Notes: generated from the sequence alone by a model not told the origin. A stretch of 42,495 bases of DNA from an uncultured Bacteroides sp. (GCA_944322335.1 CALUOU010000013.1:1-42495); one strand, 5' to 3'. Positions 15,628-24,155 are shown, counted from the stretch's first letter. Translations and numbers: made by a program.

Positions 15628-17832
15628 ATGGCCTCCGAATTATTAATGGTAAAGATCCGCCAATGCATCAAGGACTTGAATGCGTTGGCGGAAATCATCG
15701 CCCGATCTGAAGAGAACGAAAAGAAATACGCCGAGATCAAGCTGCTGATTGCCGGCGTCTGGAAGGAACTGACCGCCGCCTACCCCCGCGAGGAAGAGGT
15801 GGAAAACGCCTGCATCAAACTGAAAGATGCCGCGCAGGAATACAACGACGCGGGAGACAACCTGCAGGTGAAAAAGTCGGCAAGCGGATTCGCTTCGAGG
15901 ATCGGCACCGTCAAGCCCGTCAACTACAAGGAGTTTTGCGACGCGCTGAAGCAGGAAGACAAAAACCGATCCATCGACTACCTCACCAAGGTGGCCACGC
16001 AGTCGCCCGATGAACTGGCCGAAATGGCCCGGCAAGCCTACCTGAACAAACGCTATCAGGAGGCAGTGAGCTATGCCATACTGGCCATCCAAGGCGGAAA
16101 CGTCTGGGCATACCTGCTGTTGGGCCTCTGCTATGAAGATGGACTCGGATTGCCCAAAGACGCACGCAAGGCATACGACACCTACCTCGAAGGAGCGAAA
16201 AAGGGCAATCTCGACTGTCAGTACCAGCTCTACTGGATGCTGTGGGACGGCATCGGCGTGAAACAAGATCCCGACCAAGCCATCGTCTGGCTGGAAAGGG
16301 CTGCCAAAGGCCAGCTGCCGGAAGCCATGAGAGAATGGGGTAAATACCTGTTGCGCAATGTCCACCGCTACAGCGAAGCCTACGCATGGCTGTCAAAGGC
16401 CGCACAGGCCGGCAACGAGGATGCCAAGGCATGGGTGGGCTATTGCCATGAGAAGGGATTTGGCGTAGCCAAGGATGTCAGACGCGCCAAGAGCATCTAC
16501 CAGGAAGGCATCCAGAAAGGCAACAAGGTGGCGCAGAAGTTCTACAACGACCTCATCGCCGCCGAGAAGGCCGAGGCCGAACGCCGGCGCGTGGCAAAGA
16601 AGCTGGAGGATGAACGCAAGAGACAACGCCGGAAAAAACGCTGGAAACGCTTCTGGCGATGGTTCTGGACACTGCTCTTCCTCGCCATAGCGGGCTATTT
16701 CGCCAAAAACTGGTACGCCGGCTGGCAGGAGGAACAGGACGTGCCTCACAGCTATGTCTTTGCCGACAACCTCTTCATCCGCTCTTCCATGTCTGCCGAA
16801 ACCGACCAGAACCAGATCGGGACATTGCCCTACGGCACAGAGCTGAGGGTGTATTCCAATGACAGCACATGGGCATACGTCAAGGCTGGCAAGCTGAAAG
16901 GCTATGTCTCTGCCGACTACCTGCTCAGCAGCGAAGATTTCGCCTTGCTGGACAGCGCATGGGGCAACGAGGATGCCAAAGAGATCGTGGAGACTTCCAA
17001 ATGCAGGCTGGCTCTCCTCGATTTCCTGAAAACCAAGGGCATGGCCACCGGCAGCGACGGATGGCAGCTGTATGCACGCCCCAAGGAGATCAAGCCGAAC
17101 GCTGTGCTCTTCCCGCGCCTGAACAACGGATATGACAAGTTCACAGAGTTTGCCTTCATCCTGAAAAGCCATGTGAACAACAGCCGCGTACTGGCCGTGT
17201 ATGGGTTTAAAGACGATGAGACGCCCGTGTTCCTGCATTCCGAAAAAGCACCGGACGAAGGATACCTCAAGTCGATCTCCTACACCCGCTGGAACGACAA
17301 GTACCGGGTGACCTATTCCACGGACACTCCAAGCAGGAGTGCCGAGCCCAAACGGGAAACGCCCAGAAAGGAAACGCCCCAGCAGGAGACCGTGACCAGG
17401 CAGCCGGCAACAACACGCCCGGCCGCCGCAGAGACCGCCGATGACGAGCCGCCCATCACGCTTACGTCTGTCGTCTTTGCCAACATGGACTATGACCGCA
17501 ACGTCCTGACCGACTTCGGACAGCAGCTGTATTCGGACATGCAATACCTGCAGGCCAAAATCTATTATAAGAAAAAGGTATCGATGACCAGAACCGTGAC
17601 TCTCCGGATCAAAATCATCCAGCCGAACGGAACGTTGCTGAGAGGAAGCTCCTCGCCGGCGGACTGCACCTTCACGGAGACCGTCAAGTTCCCCGGCACG
17701 ACCGGCTACTACGTGGTGCACGGCTGGGGCAACAAGGAAGGCAACGCCTACATGCCCGGCAGATACCGCTACGAAATCTGGTGCGAGGGCTTCAGGCTCT
17801 ATGCCGCAAACATACAGGTGCTGGCACGGTGA
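15628..17832 (+). CDS. Sel1-repeat, single-pass membrane protein with SH3b domain
   Basis: A 734-aa protein linking two compartments. Residues 1-125 are helical with a predicted coiled coil; 126-305 hold four to five Sel1-type repeats (for example the unit ending GLCYEDGLGLPKD at 166-178 and GYCHEKGFGVAKD at 271-283), which usually bind partner proteins. A strongly basic stretch (328-343) precedes one membrane helix (about 344-358), so the Sel1 part should be cytoplasmic and the rest periplasmic. The outer part starts with an SH3b domain (about 374-434, NLFIRSSMSAET to GYVSADYLL), then a mixed domain, a Pro/Thr-rich linker (about 565-605) and a C-terminal beta-domain (about 610-734). It is the last gene of the block and may pass an envelope signal to the kinase/chaperone set (inference). 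Confidence 0.85.
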   Translation: MASELLMVKIRQCIKDLNALAEIIARSEENEKKYAEIKLLIAGVWKELTAAYPREEEVENACIKLKDAAQEYNDAGDNLQVKKSASGFASRIGTVKPVNYKEFCDALKQEDKNRSIDYLTKVATQSPDELAEMARQAYLNKRYQEAVSYAILAIQGGNVWAYLLLGLCYEDGLGLPKDARKAYDTYLEGAKKGNLDCQYQLYWMLWDGIGVKQDPDQAIVWLERAAKGQLPEAMREWGKYLLRNVHRYSEAYAWLSKAAQAGNEDAKAWVGYCHEKGFGVAKDVRRAKSIYQEGIQKGNKVAQKFYNDLIAAEKAEAERRRVAKKLEDERKRQRRKKRWKRFWRWFWTLLFLAIAGYFAKNWYAGWQEEQDVPHSYVFADNLFIRSSMSAETDQNQIGTLPYGTELRVYSNDSTWAYVKAGKLKGYVSADYLLSSEDFALLDSAWGNEDAKEIVETSKCRLALLDFLKTKGMATGSDGWQLYARPKEIKPNAVLFPRLNNGYDKFTEFAFILKSHVNNSRVLAVYGFKDDETPVFLHSEKAPDEGYLKSISYTRWNDKYRVTYSTDTPSRSAEPKRETPRKETPQQETVTRQPATTRPAAAETADDEPPITLTSVVFANMDYDRNVLTDFGQQLYSDMQYLQAKIYYKKKVSMTRTVTLRIKIIQPNGTLLRGSSSPADCTFTETVKFPGTTGYYVVHGWGNKEGNAYMPGRYRYEIWCEGFRLYAANIQVLAR

Positions 17833-17858
17833 GCCAAACACACACAGCAAACCCACAG

Positions 17859-17897
17859 AAAAAGCCCGCCTCTCCAAACGCGAGAGAGACGGGCTTT
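17859..17897 (-). terminator. Terminator of tRNA-Arg, possibly bidirectional
   Basis: Hairpin with arms at 17862-17874 (AAGCCCGCCTCTC) and 17882-17896, with one bulge; on the minus strand it is followed by a T-run (the A-run at 17859-17863). It lies directly after the 3' end of the tRNA and 27 bp after the Sel1 gene stop, so it may also end the long plus-strand operon. Confidence 0.7.
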
Positions 17898-17901
17898 CGG
17901 G

Positions 17902-17973
17902 TAGCTCCGAGGGGAATCGAACCCCTATCTAAAGTTTAGGAAACTTCTATTCTATCCGTTGAACTACAGAGCC
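17902..17973 (-). tRNA. tRNA-Arg (anticodon CCT)
   Basis: Folds as a normal 72-nt cloverleaf on the minus strand: acceptor GGCTCTG with CGGAGCT, D-arm GTTC/GAAT, anticodon loop TTCCTAA giving CCT (reads AGG), and T-arm AGGGG-TTCGATT-CCCCT. The discriminator base is A and CCA is not encoded. Confidence 0.95.
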
Positions 17974-18014
17974 GTTTCCACCCCTTTCAATCCTTTTCGG
18001 GGGGATAACGGCTG

Positions 18015-18045
18015 CAAAGATAAGCATTTCTGTTGATTTTCCGAA
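18015..18045 (-). promoter_or_regulatory. Promoter of tRNA-Arg
   Basis: On the minus strand TATCTTTG (18015-18022) matches the -7 consensus, with TTC 20 bp upstream (18043-18045) as an imperfect -33. It lies 41 bp before the tRNA 5' end and immediately next to the divergent promoter of the oxidoreductase operon. Confidence 0.65.
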
Positions 18046-18052
18046 GAAAAGT

Positions 18053-18083
18053 TTTGTTAATCCGTAAATCTTTCCGAAATTTG
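18053..18083 (+). promoter_or_regulatory. Promoter of the 2-oxoacid oxidoreductase operon
   Basis: TTTG at 18053-18056, 19-bp spacer, then GAAATTTG at 18076-18083 (one mismatch to TAnnTTTG). It starts 58 bp upstream of the alpha-subunit ATG and is divergent from the tRNA-Arg promoter. Confidence 0.6.
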
Positions 18084-18140
18084 CGCACGAAGAAAGCCTA
18101 ACATCGCTTTCCGACTAACAAATGTAAGATATTGTAAGTT

Positions 18141-19997
18141 ATGGCAAACGAAACGAAAGTCACTGACTTGGAGCAAGTGGTAGTCCGCTTCTCCGGAGAC
18201 TCCGGCGATGGCATGCAGCTCGCCGGAAACATCTTTTCTACAATCTCGGCTACGGTGGGAAATGACATCAGCACATTTCCCGACTATCCGGCAGACATCC
18301 GCGCCCCGCAGGGATCACTCACGGGCGTTTCAGGTTTTCAGGTACACATCGGCGCTGACAAGGTCTACACACCGGGCGACAAATGCGATGTGCTGGTAGC
18401 CATGAACGCGGCCGCACTGAAAACGCAGTATAAATTTGCCAAGCCCACCGCATGCATCATCATCGACACAGACGCATTCCAAAAATCAGACCTGGAGAAA
18501 GCCGCTTTCGCCACCGATGACCCCATTGAGGAAATGGGCATCAAACAGGATGTCATCGCAGCCCCCATCACTCAAATGGTCAAAGACTGCCTGGCAGACA
18601 CGGGCATGGACAACAAGGCCGTCCTGAAATGCCGGAACATGTTTGCCGTGGGGCTGGTGTGCTGGCTCTTCAACCGCGACCTGAAAATCGCCGAGAACTT
18701 CATCCGCGAGAAATTCGGCAAAAAGCCTCAAGTGGCAGAAGCGAACATCCGCGTCATCCATGCAGGCTACAACTACGGACACAATACGCACGCTTCGGCC
18801 GCACATACTTATAAGATAGAAAGCAAAGTCACCAAACCCGGCCGGTACATGGACATCACCGGCAACAAAGCCACGGCCTACGGATTCATTGCCGCCGCCG
18901 AAAAAGCCGGACTGAAACTGTTCTTAGGCTCCTACCCCATCACCCCTGCCACCGACGTGCTGCACGAGCTGTCCAAGCACAAGTCGCTGGGCGTCATCAC
19001 CGTGCAGTGTGAAGATGAGATCTCGGGCTGCTCCACGGCTGTGGGAGCTTCCTTTGCAGGAGCACTGGCCGTGACATCCACCTCCGGGCCGGGTGTCTGC
19101 CTCAAGTCGGAAGCCATGAACCTGGCTGTCATCACCGAGCTGCCCTTGGTGGTGCTCGACGTGCAGCGCGGCGGACCCTCCACCGGCCTGCCCACCAAGT
19201 CGGAACAGACCGACCTGCTGCAGGCGCTCTTCGGACGGAACGGCGAAAGCCCCATGCCCGTCATTGCCGCCACATCGCCCACCAACTGCTTCGACGCTGC
19301 CTACATGGCTTGCAAAATCGCGCTGGAACACATGACTCCTGTCGTCTTGCTGACCGACGGCTATGTGGCCAACGGCTCCGGCGCATGGCGCTTGCCCAAG
19401 CTCGATGAATATCCCGCCATCTGCCCGCCTTACGCCCCGGAAGCCATGAAGGGTCACTATGCGCCCTATCAGCGCAACGCGGAGACAGGCGTGCGCTACT
19501 GGGCCATCCCCGGACGCGAAGGCTTCATGCACATCCTGGGCGGACTGGAGAAAGACAGCTGGACAGGAGCCATCTCCACCGACCCGGAGAACCACAACCT
19601 GATGTGCCGCCTGAGAGCTGAGAAGGTGGCCAAGATCCCCGTGCCCAATGTGCCCGTAGAAGGCTGCGCGGCCGACGCAGACCTGCTGATCGTAGGCTTC
19701 GGAGGCACCTACGGACACCTCTACTCAGCCATGAAGGAACTGAACAACGAAGGCCGGAAGGTGGCTTTGGCCCACTTCAGCTACATCAATCCGCTGCCAC
19801 GCAACACCGAGGCCGTGCTCCGGAAATACCCGAAAGTGGTGGTGGCTGAACAGAATCTCGGACAGTTTGCCGCCTACCTGCGCATGAAGGTGGACAATTT
19901 CCATCCCTACCAGTACAACGAAGTCAAGGGACAGCCCTTTGTCGTGAGCGAGCTGGTGGAAGCCTTCAAGAAAATACTGGATTCAGAAGACAAGTAG
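18141..19997 (+). CDS. korA: 2-oxoacid:acceptor (2-oxoglutarate ferredoxin) oxidoreductase, fused gamma-alpha subunit
   Basis: Subunit (618 aa) of the CoA-dependent, ferredoxin-reducing enzyme that decarboxylates 2-oxoglutarate to succinyl-CoA, or carboxylates it in the reverse direction in anaerobes. The N-terminal gamma domain (about 10-195) starts VVRFSGDSGDGMQLAGNI; the alpha domain follows (about 225-500) with GSYPITPATDVLHEL and the conserved QCEDEISGCSTAVGASFAGA segment, then a transketolase C-terminal-like domain (about 510-615). The fusion order gamma-alpha and the presence of only one further subunit gene (beta, 66 bp downstream) are typical for KorAB. There is no ferredoxin subunit in the operon. 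2-Oxoglutarate is the most likely substrate by family, but a branched-chain keto acid cannot be excluded. Confidence 0.93.
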   Translation: MANETKVTDLEQVVVRFSGDSGDGMQLAGNIFSTISATVGNDISTFPDYPADIRAPQGSLTGVSGFQVHIGADKVYTPGDKCDVLVAMNAAALKTQYKFAKPTACIIIDTDAFQKSDLEKAAFATDDPIEEMGIKQDVIAAPITQMVKDCLADTGMDNKAVLKCRNMFAVGLVCWLFNRDLKIAENFIREKFGKKPQVAEANIRVIHAGYNYGHNTHASAAHTYKIESKVTKPGRYMDITGNKATAYGFIAAAEKAGLKLFLGSYPITPATDVLHELSKHKSLGVITVQCEDEISGCSTAVGASFAGALAVTSTSGPGVCLKSEAMNLAVITELPLVVLDVQRGGPSTGLPTKSEQTDLLQALFGRNGESPMPVIAATSPTNCFDAAYMACKIALEHMTPVVLLTDGYVANGSGAWRLPKLDEYPAICPPYAPEAMKGHYAPYQRNAETGVRYWAIPGREGFMHILGGLEKDSWTGAISTDPENHNLMCRLRAEKVAKIPVPNVPVEGCAADADLLIVGFGGTYGHLYSAMKELNNEGRKVALAHFSYINPLPRNTEAVLRKYPKVVVAEQNLGQFAAYLRMKVDNFHPYQYNEVKGQPFVVSELVEAFKKILDSEDK

Positions 19998-20063
19998 ACA
20001 AGTCTACGAGCCGACGAAAGAACGAGTGACGAAATTCAAAAAACAGAAAAAAGGAATAACATC

Positions 20064-21083
20064 ATGGACAACAACAATAATACCCTCTACACCGCCAAAG
20101 ACTTTAAGAAAGGCCAGCCCCGCTGGTGTCCGGGATGCGGTGACCATTTCTTCCTGGCATCGCTCCACAAGGCCATGGCCGAGATAGGCGTAGCACCGTG
20201 GGAAACAGCTGTCATCTCCGGCATTGGCTGCTCCAGCCGTCTGCCTTACTATATGAACACTTACGCCATGCAGACCATTCACGGACGCGCGGCCGCCATC
20301 TCCACCGGCGCCAAAGTGGCCAACCCTCATCTCACCGTCTGGCAGATCTCAGGCGACGGCGACGGACTGGCCATCGGCGGAAACCATTTCATCCATGCCA
20401 TCCGGCGCAACATCGACATCAACATGATCCTGCTGAACAACCGCATCTACGGCCTGACCAAGGGACAATACTCCCCCACCTCACCGCGCGGATTCGTCAG
20501 CAAGTCATCGCCCTACGGCACCGTGGAAGACCCCTTCCATCCCGCCGAGCTCTGCTTCGGCGCACGCGGACGCTTCTTCGCGCGCGCAGTGGCCACCGAT
20601 GCGGCCGGCACCGTGGAAATCCTGAAAGCCGCCTACCGCCACAAAGGGGCTGCCGTATGTGAGATCCTGCAAAACTGTGTCATCTTCAACGACGGCACCC
20701 ACGCATCGGTCTACAAGAAAGAAGACCGCGCCCGCAACGCCATCTATCTGGAGCACGGCAAACCGATGATCTTCGGCGAGAACCGCGAATACGGACTCAT
20801 GCAGGAAGGCTTCGGCCTGAAGGTGGTGAGACTGGGAGAGGACGGCATCACGGAAAAAGACATCCTCGTGCACGACGCCCATTGCCTGGACAACACGCTC
20901 CAGCTGAAGCTCGCCCTCATGGAAGGCCCCGATTTCCCCATCGCCTTGGGTGTCATCCGCGACGTGGAAGCTCCCACCTACGAGGAAGCCGTCCACGCCC
21001 AGATTGAAGAGGTCTCCGCCAAAAAGCCCTATCACAGCTTCGAGGAACTGCTCATGACCAACGACACGTGGGAAGTGAAATAA
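20064..21083 (+). CDS. korB: 2-oxoacid:acceptor oxidoreductase, beta subunit (TPP-binding)
   Basis: Thiamine-diphosphate-binding partner of the upstream subunit (339 aa). RWCPGCGDHFFL near residue 19 is the N-terminal cysteine motif, GIGCSSRLPYYM (about 54-65) and ISGDGDGLAIGGNHFIHAIRRN (split here at 94-115) form the diphosphate/Mg site, followed by NNRIYGLTKGQYSPTS. A second set of beta-subunit signatures (DAHCLDNTLQLKLALM) is near the C-terminus. The gene starts 66 bp after korA, with no terminator in between, and is followed by a strong bidirectional terminator. Confidence 0.93.
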   Translation: MDNNNNTLYTAKDFKKGQPRWCPGCGDHFFLASLHKAMAEIGVAPWETAVISGIGCSSRLPYYMNTYAMQTIHGRAAAISTGAKVANPHLTVWQISGDGDGLAIGGNHFIHAIRRNIDINMILLNNRIYGLTKGQYSPTSPRGFVSKSSPYGTVEDPFHPAELCFGARGRFFARAVATDAAGTVEILKAAYRHKGAAVCEILQNCVIFNDGTHASVYKKEDRARNAIYLEHGKPMIFGENREYGLMQEGFGLKVVRLGEDGITEKDILVHDAHCLDNTLQLKLALMEGPDFPIALGVIRDVEAPTYEEAVHAQIEEVSAKKPYHSFEELLMTNDTWEVK

Positions 21084-21103
21084 ACCGCTGACCGCTATAC
21101 ATA

Positions 21104-21160
21104 AAAAACGGTCTCCGGAATCTGTCGGCTTCAAACGCCCTGATTCCGGAGACCTTTTTC
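21104..21160. terminator. Bidirectional terminator between korB and the GH97 gene
   Basis: Perfect 13-bp stem GGTCTCCGGAATC (21110-21122) with GATTCCGGAGACC (21142-21154). It has a T-run at 21155-21159 on the plus strand and an A-run before the stem (T-run on the minus strand), so it can end both convergent transcripts. Confidence 0.9.
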
Positions 21161-21195
21161 TTATAACCCGTTGGCTGGCGGAAAACCGCCCGCCT

Positions 21196-23145
21196 TCATC
21201 GGACGATCACCACTCCGCCGTTTGCGGGGATCTCAATCTCAGCTTCCTGCTTCTTGTTGAGCTTCAGCGTCTTCACACTGCCGTTCAGGCTCTTGTCGTC
21301 ACGATAGATCTTCAGGCCGTCAGCCCCAGCCAGCATAGGCAGCCGGACCTTCAGCTTCAGCGTCTCTTTCTGCGCGTTCACGCCTGCCACATACCAGCGG
21401 TCGCCGCTGCGGCGGGCCAGGATGACGTAACGTCCGGGGTAGCCGTCGATGAACCGCACCTCGTCCCAAGTGGAGGGCACCTGCTTCATGAAGTCAATGG
21501 CCCAGGCAGGCGCGTCAGTCAGGTTGTTGGGAGCCAAGGCGAAATGCTGCACGGCACTCTGGAAGAGCACGGCTGTGGCCAGCGCGAACACGTCTGACGT
21601 GACACGGCGCGAGCCGCGCGGCTCGTTCTTGTCGTTGTAATACTTGTTGAGCGCGCTTCCGCCGAAGTCCATGCTCCCCACCGTGTTGCGGATGAAAGGA
21701 TGCAGACAGGCGTTGAAAGCCTCCGCGTCACAGCTTCCCTGCGAGAAATGCAGGTTTTCGCTGGCCAGCACCGCTTCGCTGGAAGCATAGTTGGGATACA
21801 TGCGTTCCCATCCGCGCGGCAACGTACAGCCGTGGAAGATCACCAGGATCCCATAGTCGTTCGCGTCGGCCAGGATGTCCTCATACAGCTGCATCGTCTG
21901 CTGCTTGTCGCCTCCGAAGAAGTCCACCTTGATGCCCCGGATGCCCACACTCTTCATCCACGCCATTTCGCGCCGACGGTTGATGGCATTGTCCATAATG
22001 CCGCGCGGCGACTGGGGCGCGTCGTTCCAATAGCCGTTGGAGTTATACCACAGGTAAAGGGCCACCCCCTTCTTGGCGCCATAGGCCGCCAGTTCCGCAA
22101 TGCGCTCGCGCCCGATCTGCTGGTCCCACAAAGCGTCGATCAGCAAAGACTGGTAGCCCATGGCGGCGGAAAAGTCGATGTATGCCTTCTGAGTGTCATA
22201 ATTGGTGCTTCCGTCCATGCCGATGATCCAGCTCCATGTGCCCTTGCCATAGGCATACGTCTGCGAAGCCTTATACTTGGGCTTCACCACGTCGAAGGCC
22301 ACCGTGGTCTCCACGATGGGTGCCAGCGTCTCGCCCACGGTCACGGTGCGCCACGGTGTCATGCCCGGCAGAGGGATGCCCGGCGTGACCGACCCCAGCC
22401 CGTTCATCTCGCCTTCCTGGGGGAAACCGATGGCATACTCGCCTCCCTCCACGTTCAGCAGGCGGCAGCCGCAATAGCCCCCGTCCGTGCCTGTCTCAGA
22501 AACCAATGTCCAGCCCTGGTCGCCGTTGCGGAACAGGCAGGGAAAGGTGTAGCCGTTGCCCCAGCCGTTCTTGCCCATAGCGTCGTCTGCCGTATAGCTG
22601 GTCTCATAGCTGGGCGAAGTGCGGGCGAAACCGCCCATCGGCCCGCTCTGCGGACACAGGAAAGTCGTTGTCCCTTCAGGCATCACAAAGCCCGTGGCCT
22701 CGCGGCGGATCACACAGCTGCGGGTGTCGCCCTGCTGGTAAAGCTTATAGCGGAAAGCCACATCGTTGTCGCTCACCTGAAACTCAACGTCGTAAATGGC
22801 TTTCCCGTCTTTCGAGAAGGTAAACACCTGGCGGTTGGCCCGGTAATCCACATGGCTCTGCTTGATGTTGGGCAGGTAGTACGAGTCGGACAAAGCCTCC
22901 ACCTCCGACACCTTCGCGAGGCTCATGCCCGTGGTGTAGTCACCCAGATTGGTTTCCAGCCCCAGCGGCGATTCCATCAGGAAAGGCACACCGCCATAGG
23001 TCACACTGTAGGCAGGCTTCCCGCCCTCGTCAGTCACAGTCACGGACAGCCTCCCGTCCGGCCCGTTCAGGTTCTTCTCCGTTGCCCATGCGGCCACAGC
23101 CATCATCAGGCAGCTCCCAAGGAGCGTCAGTTTTCTCTTGTTCAT
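21196..23145 (-). CDS. Glycoside hydrolase family 97 enzyme
   Basis: Secreted or periplasmic exo-glycosidase (649 aa), with a signal peptide (MNKRKLTLLGS to AAWA). The N-terminal beta-super-sandwich covers about residues 25-290, the catalytic (beta/alpha)8 barrel about 291-560, and a C-terminal beta-domain about 565-649. The barrel has GIKVDFFGGDKQ (404-415): an Asp (408) at the site that is the nucleophile in retaining GH97 alpha-galactosidases and is missing in the inverting SusB alpha-glucosidase. The following segment SSEAVLASENLHF holds the likely acid/base Glu (457 or 463). I therefore lean to the retaining, alpha-galactosidase-like branch. The reading frame stays open upstream to 23655, but that extension has no signal-peptide logic and reads like non-coding DNA; ATG at 23145 is chosen. 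Monocistronic. Confidence 0.9.
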   Translation of the reverse strand: MNKRKLTLLGSCLMMAVAAWATEKNLNGPDGRLSVTVTDEGGKPAYSVTYGGVPFLMESPLGLETNLGDYTTGMSLAKVSEVEALSDSYYLPNIKQSHVDYRANRQVFTFSKDGKAIYDVEFQVSDNDVAFRYKLYQQGDTRSCVIRREATGFVMPEGTTTFLCPQSGPMGGFARTSPSYETSYTADDAMGKNGWGNGYTFPCLFRNGDQGWTLVSETGTDGGYCGCRLLNVEGGEYAIGFPQEGEMNGLGSVTPGIPLPGMTPWRTVTVGETLAPIVETTVAFDVVKPKYKASQTYAYGKGTWSWIIGMDGSTNYDTQKAYIDFSAAMGYQSLLIDALWDQQIGRERIAELAAYGAKKGVALYLWYNSNGYWNDAPQSPRGIMDNAINRRREMAWMKSVGIRGIKVDFFGGDKQQTMQLYEDILADANDYGILVIFHGCTLPRGWERMYPNYASSEAVLASENLHFSQGSCDAEAFNACLHPFIRNTVGSMDFGGSALNKYYNDKNEPRGSRRVTSDVFALATAVLFQSAVQHFALAPNNLTDAPAWAIDFMKQVPSTWDEVRFIDGYPGRYVILARRSGDRWYVAGVNAQKETLKLKVRLPMLAGADGLKIYRDDKSLNGSVKTLKLNKKQEAEIEIPANGGVVIVR

Positions 23146-23283
23146 TTTCGCTTTTGTATATTTAAGGATTAAAAAAATATTCCGCCCCATTTTATCGGAA
23201 CGGCCGGCACAGACACGCGTTCCCGTCCGTTTTGCAAAGTTCGCAAAAGTTTTGAGAAATGCGTTACACCCATGTACTAAAAA

Positions 23284-23352
23284 CCTTTGTCCATGTACCA
23301 TTTTCCACATCCGTCTTTGATGGTGAACCATTTTTCTTTGCTGGTGTAACAT
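23284..23352 (+). repeat. Cluster of three degenerate 18-bp repeats upstream of the GH97 gene
   Basis: Units CCTTTGTCCATGTACCAT (23284-23301), TCTTTGATGGTGAACCAT (23314-23331) and TCTTTGCTGGTGTAACAT (23335-23352) share YCTTTG-N4-TG-A-CAT. In addition GTTACACC at 23263-23270 is the inverse of GGTGTAAC at 23343-23350. The cluster is 120-210 bp upstream of the GH97 start. It may hold regulator sites; function unknown. Confidence 0.5.
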
Positions 23353-23359
23353 GCCCCGA

Positions 23360-24150
23360 CTTTCACCCACTGTTCCGGCCGTTTCTTCCAGCAGCCTGCG
23401 CAAGTCTGCACAGCAAGTTACAATCTGACATTCTGCACTGCTTCCCTCTCCAGAATCGCTTGTTTCCGCCCGACGGGACACACCGTTCCAAAAAACGGAA
23501 CGGAAATCCGCAATCAGCTGTCCTTTATGCCGATAGCGAAATGCTGACATTCCAACGAGCGGCGCCGGCACCTCTTTTCTGCCGCAAAAACGCCGGCCGT
23601 CTTCGCCGCACGCGTCATTCAGATCCGCCGCACGCGTGTCTTCGACGGACCCCACGCACGAGCCGGACGGGCCGGACGCGTATTCTGCCTCCCGTTTCGT
23701 GCGTCATCACCACTTCCGCGACACGTGAATTCCCCCTAAAACGCCGCCCGTCCTGCATATCTATGCGAAGTCTATGCGAAATCCGCTTCTATTTGAGCGG
23801 TTTTGAAAACAGGGCTTGTCAGCATATCCGTGAAAATCGCGGCATTCTGACAGCAAAATGCGGATTTCACCGCCACGGGCTTCCGACAGACGAGGAGGCT
23901 TTTCCAGCTCTCGTTTCCGCCGCTTGCCGCTCCGGACACGCGCGTGGTTTGAATGCGGCTGCCCTGATTTTTTTCGCAAACCATTTCCGCCAGACTATAA
24001 AATAAAAGCCCCGGCTTCCGTCAGTTCAAGCTACAGCCGACAAATAACAGATCAACAAGTCTACAAAGCATTTAGGCTATCGTGGACAAGAAATCCCTTG
24101 CCCGCCCGTTCACTGAGACCTAGCGGGTCAAGAAGCCAGAGCGCTTGCGA
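23360..24150. other. Long stretch without a convincing gene, rich in inverted repeats
   Basis: About 0.8 kb of mixed, often GC-rich sequence between the GH97 and SusC genes. Open frames exist on both strands, but their translations are dominated by Arg, Pro, His, Cys and Ser and show no domain, so I do not call a gene. Structure is visible: the 12-mer CGCCGCACGCGT at 23604 and 23626; a tandem 11-mer TCTATGCGAAG/A at 23760-23781; GAAATCCGC (23778-23786) inverted as GCGGATTTC (23860-23868); and TGTCAG/CTGACA (23817-23822, 23847-23852). An unannotated small RNA or remains of a lost gene are both possible. Confidence 0.4.
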
Positions 24151-24155
24151 AACTT

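Noticed and set aside
7145-17832. Classical tellurite resistance (ter) operon
   Set aside because: No TerD/TerC/TerB-type protein is encoded; only the TerY-like signalling part is shared.
23146-23655. 170-residue N-terminal extension of the GH97 protein
   Set aside because: The proper signal peptide begins at 23145; the extension is made from the repeat cluster and low-complexity sequence.
23259-24005. 248-residue plus-strand open frame
   Set aside because: Arg/Pro/His/Cys-rich, no domain, no promoter, overlaps repeats; treated as chance.
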